Shown here piece by piece: positions 24,626-32,209 of a stretch of 64,000 bases of DNA; positions within the stretch are counted from its first letter, which is position 1; every line of letters begins with the position of its first letter. Under the pieces are notes generated by a model that saw only the letters and a program-made list of their open reading frames with translations, was not told the origin of the DNA and made no database searches. This DNA comes from Nocardioides sp. W7. Lineage in GTDB: Bacteria; Actinomycetota; Actinomycetes; Propionibacteriales; Nocardioidaceae. A program made the translations under genes and the position numbers. The stretch is taken from positions 4,774,001-4,838,000 of the forward strand of contig NZ_CP095078.1 in the NCBI RefSeq assembly GCF_022919075.1, written 5' to 3'.

Positions 24626-25378
24626 TCAGCGTTGTTCGAGGAGCGAGCCGTAGCCGGTGATCCGGTCGTTGATCCCGTTGGCTCGGAACGCGTGCCACAT
24701 CGTGGCCAGGTTGATGGCGATCACCGGCTTCTCTAGCTCCCTCTCCAGCTCGGCGGCTACTGCCACGCACTCCAGGTTCGTGCCGCACTGGATCAAGGCA
24801 TCGACGTCGGGACCGTCCACTGCCAGGAACGCCTCCCGCAGCGTCTCGGGGGTCTCCTCCGCGATCGAGGTGGCGGAGGCCGAGCGCAGCCCCTTGATCG
24901 ACGCCACCTCGAACCCCAGCTCGGTGAAGTAGGCGACCACCTGCTCGTCCCCCACCGCCTGGTAGGGCGTCACGATGCCGATCCGCTCGGCACCGAAAGC
25001 ACGGAGGGCCTCACCTGCGGCGGTCGCACCGGTGGTCACCTCCAACCCAGTGTGGTCTCGTACTTTTCGCTCGAACTCCGCGTTGCCCTGGACCCCACCC
25101 CAGAAGGTCTCCGCCGACATCCCCATCACGATGTAGTCGGGCAAGCAGGTCATCACCGTCTCCAACGCGTCGGGGAGCGACTCGTTGAGTGACTCACGGA
25201 ATGCGCCGAAAGCGTCGTCGGATTCCAACGCGGGTGCCTTGATCATGATCCGCCCCGTGTGCCACGAGCAGTCCTGCGGGCGGAGGCGATGGAACTCCCG
25301 CTCCACGGAGGTGTTGGTCGAAGGGAGCACCAGGGCGAACTTCGGCCCCTTCGCGGGATCCGTGCGAGTGGTCGTCAT
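24626..25378 (-). CDS. Maleate isomerase / Asp-Glu racemase superfamily protein with one catalytic Cys
   Basis: 250 residues with the family opening LPSTNTSVEREFHRL, a central MGMSAETFWGGVQGN and the second-half motif ALIQCGTNLECV (C198). Maleate isomerases and racemases use two cysteines; here the first position falls in VMGMSAE and is not Cys, while C198 is kept. That one-Cys arrangement resembles arylmalonate decarboxylase, so decarboxylation or a modified isomerisation is as likely as maleate-to-fumarate conversion. The start overlaps the stop of the fusion gene upstream (ATGA), tying it to that enzyme's product. Confidence 0.82.
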   Translation of the reverse strand: MTTTRTDPAKGPKFALVLPSTNTSVEREFHRLRPQDCSWHTGRIMIKAPALESDDAFGAFRESLNESLPDALETVMTCLPDYIVMGMSAETFWGGVQGNAEFERKVRDHTGLEVTTGATAAGEALRAFGAERIGIVTPYQAVGDEQVVAYFTELGFEVASIKGLRSASATSIAEETPETLREAFLAVDGPDVDALIQCGTNLECVAVAAELERELEKPVIAINLATMWHAFRANGINDRITGYGSLLEQR

Positions 25379-27537
25379 GATCGACTCCTGAGGTTGTCGG
25401 TCGGGATCATCTCGTCGTTCGCCAGGGCAGCCGCCCTGGCCAGCTGCTCGGGTTGGCCCATCAGCTCGGTGAAGTCGCTCCAGTCCTGCGGGGACCAGCC
25501 GGAGCTACCGCCACGACGGACCTGGTCGTAGGTCGTGGCGACCGCCTTCGCCGAGGCCAGCAGTGCGGAGACCGGCTGGATCACCAACGCCACGCCGCAT
25601 TCGGAGAGGATCCGGTCGGCCGGGAGGTCGGAGTGGTCCCCGGCCTCGGAGAGGCTCACCACCAGCGGGGTCCCGCCGACCGCCTCGCGCAACGCCAGGA
25701 GCTCTGCCTTCGCGTACACCCCTTCGGCGAATATCAGGTCAGCCCCGGCAGCGGCGTACGCCGAGGCACGCTTCAGCGTGGCCGAGAACCCCTCGACCGT
25801 CATCGCGTCGGTGCGGGCGATCACGAGTAGCGAGCTCCGCTCCGCAGCCGCGATCTCCACCTTGGCGACCATCTCGGAGAGGTCGAGGAGCTCCTTCCCG
25901 GCCAGGTGACCACACCGCTTCGGCGCGGCCTGGTCCTCGAGCTGCACAGCTGCTGCCCCGGCGGCCTCGAACCGCCGCACGGCCTCGGCGACCTGGAGGA
26001 CGCCGCCGTAGCCGGTGTCGCCGTCGACGACCAGCGGCAGGCCGGACGCGGTGCTGACCCGGCGTACCTGCTCGGCCATGTCGGCGAGGCCGAGATAGCC
26101 GAGGTCCGGTTGCCCCAGGACTGCCGCCGAGACAGCGGCTCCGGAGAGGTAGACGGCGTCGAAGCCGGCGCGGGCCACCAGGGTGGCGCTGACCCCGTCA
26201 TACGCCCCGACCGCGGCGACCGGACCTCGGCAGAGCAGTCTGGAGAGCCGTTGCCCCGGCGCCATCCGTCCGTCCGGCACGGCACGCAGCTCTCGCGCCA
26301 GGCGGCCGGTCGTGATCCGGAGGGAGGTGAACATGGCCGCGCCCCGTTGATGCTCGCGCATCGCCAGCTCGTCGTTCTCCGCCACCGACAGTTCGGCGGC
26401 ACGGAAGGACCTCGTGCGATCGTCCGGCTCCCGCATCGTGTCGTAGGTGACCTGGGCGGTGGCCTGCACGTGGTGGAGCGCGGCATCGCGGCGCAGCTCA
26501 CTGTAGAGAGTGGCGGCGTGCCGCGCGTCGGTGCCGGTGAGCGCGGCATCGATGCACTTCGCCGCTGCCCACGCGTCGTGGATGCCGCTGTTCATCCCCA
26601 TGCCCCCGAGGGGGTTGTTGACGTGCGCCGCGTCGCCGGCGAGCAGCACCTGCCCGGAGGCGAAGGTGGCCGCGGCTCGCATGTTGACCGCATAGACGTT
26701 GGCGTGCACCACTTCGTACGGCGTGGACTGCGGCGCGATCCGCTGCAACCGGCGTTCCAGCGCCTCGGGCGCCATCGCCTGCTCGTCGCTCTCGTCCGAG
26801 CTCACGGGGAAGAGCGCTCGCCAGTGCTTGGGGGTGCGCAGCAGCACGCCCCACTCCTCCGGGTCGGAGATGTAGCTGACATAGGCCAGGTCTGGAAAGT
26901 CATCGCGGAAGTCGTGGGTGGTGGAGATGACCAGGAAACGCTCGTCATAGGTGGTGCCTTCGAAGGCGATCCCCAGCGACTTGCGGATCACGGAGCTGGC
27001 GCCGTCGGCCGCGATCAGCCAGCGGGCGAGCACCGGCTCGTCACGGTTCCTACCTTCGAGGTGGATCCGCACGTGCCTGTCCGACCGTTCCACGCGGGCC
27101 ACCGGGCTGGCGAAGGAGAGCGTCACGTTCGGCAGCTTGCGAAGCTCGTCAAGGATGAGAGCGGTCAGGTTGTTCTGCTCGCTCTGCAGCCGGTACGGAA
27201 AGCGGGTCTCTGCCGACAGCAGGGACATGTCCATCTCACTGAGCACGCCACCCCCGCGCCTGCGGTATTGATAGATCGGCGCCCGCAGCCCGACGCGATG
27301 GAGTGCCTCGCTTACCCCCAGCTCATCGAGCAGCTCCAACGTCGAGGGGTGGAAAGTGGATGCCCGAGCCTCCGCAGAGAGGGCCGCCCCTGCCTCGAAC
27401 ACGATCACGTCGTGCCCAATCCTGGCAAGGCTCAGGGCTGCGACCATCCCGACGGGGCCCATCCCTGCGACCGCGACAGTGTGCATCTGCTCGAACAGCG
27501 GGTCGTCACGCCGTTCGAGGCGGGTCTTCTCGTCCAT
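25375..27537 (-). CDS. Fusion of FAD-dependent aromatic hydroxylase and isocitrate-lyase/PEP-mutase-type lyase
   Basis: 720 residues from the ATG at 27537 (GGGAG 6 bases upstream; an ATG at 27582 lies inside a putative operator and has a poorer site). Residues about 20-430 are a complete class A flavin monooxygenase: GMGPVGMVAALSLA for ADP binding, LIAADGASSVIRKSLG (the DG motif) and LLAGDAAHVNNPLGGMGMNS (the GD motif). Residues about 430-720 are a complete PEP mutase/isocitrate lyase domain with VVDGDTGYGG and APKRCGHLAGKE (about 540). There is no stop or frame change between the halves. The hydroxylase would attack an aromatic or heteroaromatic ring and the lyase a 2-hydroxy-dicarboxylate; joining them suggests channelling or strict co-production. 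I know of no described enzyme with this layout. Confidence 0.9.
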   Translation of the reverse strand: MDEKTRLERRDDPLFEQMHTVAVAGMGPVGMVAALSLARIGHDVIVFEAGAALSAEARASTFHPSTLELLDELGVSEALHRVGLRAPIYQYRRRGGGVLSEMDMSLLSAETRFPYRLQSEQNNLTALILDELRKLPNVTLSFASPVARVERSDRHVRIHLEGRNRDEPVLARWLIAADGASSVIRKSLGIAFEGTTYDERFLVISTTHDFRDDFPDLAYVSYISDPEEWGVLLRTPKHWRALFPVSSDESDEQAMAPEALERRLQRIAPQSTPYEVVHANVYAVNMRAAATFASGQVLLAGDAAHVNNPLGGMGMNSGIHDAWAAAKCIDAALTGTDARHAATLYSELRRDAALHHVQATAQVTYDTMREPDDRTRSFRAAELSVAENDELAMREHQRGAAMFTSLRITTGRLARELRAVPDGRMAPGQRLSRLLCRGPVAAVGAYDGVSATLVARAGFDAVYLSGAAVSAAVLGQPDLGYLGLADMAEQVRRVSTASGLPLVVDGDTGYGGVLQVAEAVRRFEAAGAAAVQLEDQAAPKRCGHLAGKELLDLSEMVAKVEIAAAERSSLLVIARTDAMTVEGFSATLKRASAYAAAGADLIFAEGVYAKAELLALREAVGGTPLVVSLSEAGDHSDLPADRILSECGVALVIQPVSALLASAKAVATTYDQVRRGGSSGWSPQDWSDFTELMGQPEQLARAAALANDEMIPTDNLRSRS

Positions 27538-27679
27538 CCATAGCTCCCACCTGCTCGAGCTGGTATCGGGACCAATTTCCATTATGTGGTAACATCCTTC
27601 CCGCGATATGGAAGAAGCCTACGGAGCGCTCGAGGTCACGGCAAGAGGCAATGCCGAACAGGCGGACAGAGGAGGGCGT
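27538..27679. promoter_or_regulatory. Divergent control region, fusion gene / IclR regulator
   Basis: 142 bases between divergent starts. TTCCATTATGTGGTAA (27577-27592) is a near-palindrome, and TTCCAT (27577-27582) also pairs with ATGGAA at 27608-27613. IclR-type repressors commonly bind such sites between themselves and their target; this assignment is inferred from position. No copy of the GntR operator is present, so this block has its own control. Confidence 0.45.
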
Positions 27680-28447
27680 ATGCACCCGCGAACTGAGGGG
27701 CAACGCGTGAGCGGTGCCAGCAGCGCTCGAAAACTGCTGAACATGCTGCTCTGCTTCACCGAGCAGCGGCCGATATGGTCCGTGGCCGAAATGGCTGTCG
27801 ACCTCAGCCTCCCCACGACCACGGCTTACCGCTACGTGGGCCTCCTGCGAGAGGTCGGCTTGTTGGAGCCAGCCGGCGACGGCGGATATCGGCTCACCGA
27901 CTTGACCCTTGGTCTTGCCAAGGCGTGCGAAGCGGCTCAACGCCCCTTGGAGGTGGTAGCGCTTCCGGTCATGCACAAACTTCGCGCGGACTTCGACGAG
28001 ACGGTTCTAGTCGCGCGACGGAGCGGCACTGCTGCGTACTGCGTGGAGCGGGTGGAGTCCGAGCGGCCGGTACGTCTGCAGTTCGACCGCGGGCAGGCGA
28101 TGTCACTACATTCGGGAGCCCTTGCCCGGTTGTTGCTCGCCAGCATGCCTCGACTTGAGCGACGTCGCTATGTCGACCAGGCGCTGCCGCAGCTCAGCCC
28201 CGAGCGGGCGGTGACCTTGAGCGAAGAGTCGCTGGACCGCAACCTGGCAGAGGGGTGGACCGAGAGCTTCGAGGAGATCGACGAAGGCATCTGGGGCTGC
28301 GCGGCAGTCATCCGGATGGGGGCCGACGTGGTCGCAGCGATCGGCACTGCCGCCCCTGTTTATCGCACAGATGCAGATCGCCGGGACCGCATCGCGTCCT
28401 CTATCCGAGCCGCCGCGGACGAGATCTCGGGGTTGCTTGGTCGGTGA
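27680..28447 (+). CDS. IclR-family transcriptional regulator
   Basis: 255 residues: an N-terminal winged helix (ARKLLNMLLCFTEQRPIWSV, AEMAVDLSLPTTTAYRYV) and an IclR effector domain (VVALPVMHKLRADFDETVLV, ALARLLLASMP, EEIDEGIWGCAAVIR). The ATG at 27680 has GGAGG 4 bases upstream and matches the family's usual length; the frame is open to 27608. It is divergent from the monooxygenase-lyase block and should sense that pathway's substrate or intermediate. Last gene of the catabolic island. Confidence 0.88.
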   Translation: MHPRTEGQRVSGASSARKLLNMLLCFTEQRPIWSVAEMAVDLSLPTTTAYRYVGLLREVGLLEPAGDGGYRLTDLTLGLAKACEAAQRPLEVVALPVMHKLRADFDETVLVARRSGTAAYCVERVESERPVRLQFDRGQAMSLHSGALARLLLASMPRLERRRYVDQALPQLSPERAVTLSEESLDRNLAEGWTESFEEIDEGIWGCAAVIRMGADVVAAIGTAAPVYRTDADRRDRIASSIRAAADEISGLLGR

Positions 28448-28763
28448 TCCCGATCCGGACTGCTGAAGGATCGGAGGACTCCGGAACCGTTGCGACGATG
28501 TTGCTCACGGGCAAGCAAGCCGTGTGCCCCCTTCCAAGGACGTCCGGTCGACGTACTCGCAGCTGCGCGTCAGCGAGAGCATTGGGACTAACGGCGTTCG
28601 ATCCTTACTGACTCCGCGTGGCGCCAGCTCCCGTCCAGAACTCACGGACCTCTCTCCCGGACACGACCGGCAGGTCGGACCTCGAACCCGTCGGCCCGCC
28701 TGACCAAGGGGGACTGCTGCACGGTCTAGTGACACCCGATCTGCGCGGGCGTCCGGCCAGGAC
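28448..28763. other. Intergenic stretch, nothing recognised
   Basis: 316 bases after the IclR gene. The only open frame of note (minus, 28505-28735) is Arg/Ser/Pro-rich with no domain pattern or ribosome site and is taken as noise. The boundary between the catabolic island and the conjugative element must lie here or just to the right, but I find no tRNA gene or attachment-like repeat. Confidence 0.5.
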
Positions 28764-28952
28764 TCACCTGTTCCTCAGGTGCCAGTCGACCATGCTGAGC
28801 TGGAGTGTCCACCACGCCTTCATGTCGGTGAGCCACTCGACGGGAAGGCCGTCGTGGGCGATCGTCATCGTGGTCTCGGCCGTGCCGTCGCCCGCTCGCC
28901 GTTCGCGGCACTCGATGGTGACCAGGGTGCCCTTTGGCTCCTCGCCAGCTCG
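28764..28952 (-). pseudogene. C-terminal remnant of an SRPBCC/AHSA1-like gene
   Basis: Reading directly after the DUF6907 stop codon on the minus strand gives about 62 residues in one frame, including PKGTLVTIECRERR, TTMTIAHDGLPVEW and MKAWWTLQLSMVDWHLRNR, then a stop. This looks like the end of a START-like SRPBCC (activator of Hsp90 ATPase homologue) protein. There is no start codon or N-terminal part, so a recombination event probably cut it. Confidence 0.5.
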
Positions 28953-29327
28953 TCATCTGCCGGCTTCTCGTTCCGGGAGCAGGTGGTCAACCACCAATTG
29001 GTCCAGTTCGGTCGCGGCCTCGGCGAGCATGTCTGCCCAGGCGCGCAGCTGGTGGGCGCTGTTCGCGTCGAGTGGGATCTCGACGACGCCGTTGCCGAGG
29101 AGCCAGACCGACACCTTGATCGACGTGCCGTCGTCGGGGGTGTGGAGGCTGACGAAGTTCCGCAGGTGCGTGGTGGTGAGGTACCGCGCGTGCTCCCCGG
29201 GCTCGGCGAAGAATGGCCCGTCGTGGTCGTAGGTGCACCACGGAGGACAGGACGCGGAGCCGCCATCGCGTGCTGTCGTCGCGGATGGCTGGTCGGAGGA
29301 TGAAGGTTCGTTGGATGATGTGGTCAC
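28953..29327 (-). CDS. DUF6907 domain protein
   Basis: 124 residues with a low-complexity Ser/Thr start and the actinobacterial DUF6907 pattern: SCPPWCTYDHDG, HTPDDGTSIKVSVWLLG and a helical C-terminus (SAHQLRAWADMLAEAATELD). Function unknown; the family is common on actinobacterial plasmids and integrated elements, which supports reading this as the edge of the mobile region. GTG start with AGGAG 10 bases upstream. Confidence 0.75.
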   Translation of the reverse strand: MTTSSNEPSSSDQPSATTARDGGSASCPPWCTYDHDGPFFAEPGEHARYLTTTHLRNFVSLHTPDDGTSIKVSVWLLGNGVVEIPLDANSAHQLRAWADMLAEAATELDQLVVDHLLPEREAGR

Positions 29328-29537
29328 GGTTTCGGTGCTCCTGTCACTGATGCCGAGGCCCTGGCTGGAGTCATTACCTCCAGCTGGGGCCGTCTCTTCC
29401 TAGGGATGTTGCCTGTGCCGATTCGCTTCGATGCGCCTCCTTGCTGTCGACGGCACGTGAAAACTGACCCCCAGACGGCAACTGAAAGCTGACCCCCTCC
29501 GAGACCCTGTCCTCATCCTCGAGGCAGGAGATGCGGA

Positions 29538-30788
29538 GTGTTGTCAGTGGAGGACTGGGCTGAGATCCGGCGGTTGCACCGTGCGGATGGAGTGCCGATC
29601 AAGGTGATCGCCAGGACGATGGGGATCTCGAAGAACACCGTGCGCAAGGCGCTGCGTGTTGACGGTCCGCCGCGTTACGACCGGGTAGCGCGAGGATCGG
29701 TGGTCGATGCGGTCGAGCCGCAGATCCGGGAGTTGTTGCGGGTCACGCCCACGATGCCGGCCACGGTGGTGGCGGAGCGGATCGGCTGGGAGCACTCGAT
29801 CCGGATTCTGCGGTCCAGGGTCAGCGACCTGAGGCCGGTGTACCTTCCGCCGGATCCCGCGTCGCGCACGATCTATGAGCCCGGCGAGCTGGCGCAGTTC
29901 GACTTCTGGTTCCCTGCGATCGAGCTCCCGGTCGGGTACGGCCAGACCAGGACGGCGAAGCGGCTGCCGGTGATGACGATGGTGTCGGGCTACTCGCGGT
30001 GGGCCGGCGCGGTGCTGATCCCGCGCCGAGAGACCGAGGACCTCTTTCCCGGTTGGTGGCACCTGATCCAACAGCTCGGTGCGGTCCCTCGGACGCTGGT
30101 GTGGGACGGCGAAGGAGCGGTCGGGCGCTGGCGTGCTCGCCAGCCCGAGCTGACCAGCGACTGTCAGGCGTTCCGTGGCGTACTGGGCGCCAGCGTCTAC
30201 ATCTGCAAGCCCGCCGATCCCGAGGCCAAGGGAATGCTGGAGCGATTCCACGACTACCTCGAACGGTCATTCCTGCCCGGGCGCACCTTCGAGTCACCGA
30301 AAGACTTCAACACCCAGCTGAGCGAGTGGGTGGCCAAGGCCAACACCCGTCGGATGCGGGTGCTGGGCTGCAGGCCGGCGGACCGGATCGCAGCCGACAA
30401 GGCGGCGATGATGCCGCTGCCGCCGGTCCCACCTGAGGTCGGCTGGCGCAAGGGCCTGCGGCTGCCGCGTGACCACTACATCCGCCTCGATTCCAACGAC
30501 TACTCCGTGCACCCCGCCGTGGTCGGGCGACGGATCGAGGTCCACGCCGACCTCGACCGGGTCTGGGTGACCTGCGAGGGCGCGATCGTCGCCGACCACG
30601 CCCGGGTATGGGCCCAGCACCAGACCATCACCGACTTCGAGCACACCGTCGCCGCCAAGCTGCTGCGCCAAGGTCGTGGTGATCTGCTGCGGCCGGTCGC
30701 GGACGCGGTCACTGGTGAGGAGGTCGAGGTCCGATCACTCGGCATCTACGACCAGATCCTCGGACTCGTCGACGAGGAGGTCTCCTGA
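29538..30788 (+). CDS. istA: IS21-family transposase IstA
   Basis: 416 residues: an N-terminal helix-turn-helix (WAEIRRLHRADGVPIKVIAR, TMGISKNTVRKALR), then an rve-type DDE integrase core with Asp in AQFDFWFPA, Asp in LVWDGEGAVG and Glu in GMLERFHDYLE, and a C-terminal beta domain. It cuts and joins the element ends together with IstB. GTG start. Its stop TGA overlaps the ATG of istB by one base. Confidence 0.95.
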   Translation: MLSVEDWAEIRRLHRADGVPIKVIARTMGISKNTVRKALRVDGPPRYDRVARGSVVDAVEPQIRELLRVTPTMPATVVAERIGWEHSIRILRSRVSDLRPVYLPPDPASRTIYEPGELAQFDFWFPAIELPVGYGQTRTAKRLPVMTMVSGYSRWAGAVLIPRRETEDLFPGWWHLIQQLGAVPRTLVWDGEGAVGRWRARQPELTSDCQAFRGVLGASVYICKPADPEAKGMLERFHDYLERSFLPGRTFESPKDFNTQLSEWVAKANTRRMRVLGCRPADRIAADKAAMMPLPPVPPEVGWRKGLRLPRDHYIRLDSNDYSVHPAVVGRRIEVHADLDRVWVTCEGAIVADHARVWAQHQTITDFEHTVAAKLLRQGRGDLLRPVADAVTGEEVEVRSLGIYDQILGLVDEEVS

Positions 30789-31603
30789 TGGCCGCGCGGA
30801 CGACCGCGAAGACGACACCGAAGACCGGCCGTGATGTCACCAGCGAGTTGGAGTACCTGACGCGGGCGTTGAAGGCGCCGACGCTGCGCGAGTCGGTCGA
30901 GCGGCTGGCCGAGCGTGCCCGGGAGGAGTCCTGGACTCATGAGGAGTTCTTGGCCGCCTGCCTGCAACGCGAGGTGTCGGCGAGGGAGTCCCACGGTGGC
31001 GAGGGCCGGATCCGGGCCGCCCGATTCCCAGCGAGGAAGTCGTTGGAGGACTTCGACTACGACCACGCCAGAGGCCTGAAGCGGGAGACCATCGCGCACC
31101 TAGGCACCTTGGACTTCGTCGCTGGCAAGGAGAACGTCGTCCTGCTCGGACCGCCCGGGACCGGGAAGACCCATCTGGCCACCGGGCTGGCGATCCGGGC
31201 CTGCCAGGCCGGCAACCGGGTCCTGTTCGCCACCGCGTCCCAGTGGGTCGACCGGCTCGCCGAGGCCCACCAGGCCGGACGCCTGCAAGACGAGCTCCGA
31301 CGGCTGGTGCGCTACCCGGTGCTGGTCATCGACGAGGTCGGCTACATCCCGTTCGAGCCCGAGGCCGCGAACCTGTTCTTCCAACTCGTCTCATCCCGAT
31401 ACGAGCGCGCCAGCCTGATCGTCACGTCGAACAAGAACTTCGCCCGCTGGGGAGAGGTCTTCGGCGACGACACCGTGGCCGCCGCGATGATCGACCGGCT
31501 CGTCCACCACGCCGAGGTCATCGCCCTGAAGGGCGACTCCTACCGACTGAAGAACCGAGAACTCGGCCGTGTCCCCGCGGCCATCAACGAAGAGAACCAG
31601 TAG
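30788..31603 (+). CDS. istB: IS21-family helper ATPase IstB
   Basis: 271-residue DnaC-like AAA+ ATPase with Walker A LLGPPGTGKTHLA, Walker B VLVIDEVGYIPF and sensor region LIVTSNKNFARWGEVFGDD. It forms a filament that selects targets and activates IstA. A Lys/Thr-rich N-terminal tail (AARTTAKTTPKTGRD) is present. Translationally coupled to istA. Confidence 0.95.
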   Translation: MAARTTAKTTPKTGRDVTSELEYLTRALKAPTLRESVERLAERAREESWTHEEFLAACLQREVSARESHGGEGRIRAARFPARKSLEDFDYDHARGLKRETIAHLGTLDFVAGKENVVLLGPPGTGKTHLATGLAIRACQAGNRVLFATASQWVDRLAEAHQAGRLQDELRRLVRYPVLVIDEVGYIPFEPEAANLFFQLVSSRYERASLIVTSNKNFARWGEVFGDDTVAAAMIDRLVHHAEVIALKGDSYRLKNRELGRVPAAINEENQ

Positions 31604-31693
31604 CCGAGGGGGTCAGTTTTCGATTGCCGCCAGGGGGTCAGATTTCGGCCGCCGTTGACACTTGCGTGACGAGATCCGTAGCCATCCGCGCCC

Positions 31694-32107
31694 TCAGCGA
31701 AGAACGGTGACTCCCTGGTGCGACATCCGCGTGCTGGAACCGGTCGTGGTGCCGGTCTCAACAGGTCGAAGCTGCGCTCTGAGTGAGCTCATCGCCGTCC
31801 TGCATAGGCCATCGACGCATCGGGCCGCGACAAGGAGCCCGGCCAGGAAGATCTTGATGCTGTCCCAGGCGAGTACGAGGACGACGAGGTTGAGCCAGCC
31901 AGGCGCTCCCCTGGCGACGATCTCGGCCACGGCGTGCATCGCGACGAGTAGCGCAGCGGCGAGCGCGACCAGCGCCGTGGCTGTGCGCCACCGCGGCGTC
32001 AATGAGCGCACTCGTCGGCACAGTCTGTTCGAGGGGGCATGCATCTGGAGGTAGCGCTGCGTGAGCGCCACTACGTAGAAGACGGGGAGTACGAGGAGGG
32101 CGAGCAT
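31694..32107 (-). CDS. Small membrane protein of unknown function
   Basis: 137 residues with about three hydrophobic spans (LALLVLPVFYVVAL at the N-terminus, TALVALAAALLVAMHAVAEI, LVVLVLAWDSIKIFLAGLLV) and an Arg-rich link between the first two. AGAGG lies 8 bases before the ATG. It lies downstream of the relaxase gene on the same strand, about 100 bases away, so it may be part of the transfer region; no domain is recognised. Confidence 0.6.
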   Translation of the reverse strand: MLALLVLPVFYVVALTQRYLQMHAPSNRLCRRVRSLTPRWRTATALVALAAALLVAMHAVAEIVARGAPGWLNLVVLVLAWDSIKIFLAGLLVAARCVDGLCRTAMSSLRAQLRPVETGTTTGSSTRMSHQGVTVLR

Positions 32108-32209
32108 CCGATGTTCCTCTCGTTGCTGGTCCTACCTCGGTAACACCACTGCGGGCCGTCCGTAGGCAGGTTCAGCCTGGGGCTGTGGAGAGACACGCCC
32201 TGACGGTTC

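Larger units (their letters stand above)
29445..31660 (+). mobile_element. IS21-family insertion sequence, complete
   Basis: 2,216 bp bounded by related ends: the left begins TGTCGACGGCACGTGAAAAC and the right, read inward, begins TGTCAACGGCGGCCGAAATC. Each end contains two copies of a CTGACCCCC motif about 20-25 bases apart, the multiple terminal repeats typical of IS21. A 5-bp duplication CTTGC flanks it (29440-29444 and 31661-31665). Both istA and istB are intact, so it may still be mobile. It has inserted beside DUF6907, not into a visible gene. Confidence 0.93.

Noticed and set aside
24626-25378. Calling this gene maleate isomerase of a nicotinate (NicE-type) pathway
   Set aside because: One of the two catalytic cysteines is missing and no 2,5-dihydroxypyridine dioxygenase or formylmaleamate deformylase gene is nearby.
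28505-28735. 76-codon frame after the IclR gene
   Set aside because: Arg/Ser/Pro composition typical of a random frame in GC-rich DNA, no ribosome site and no motif.
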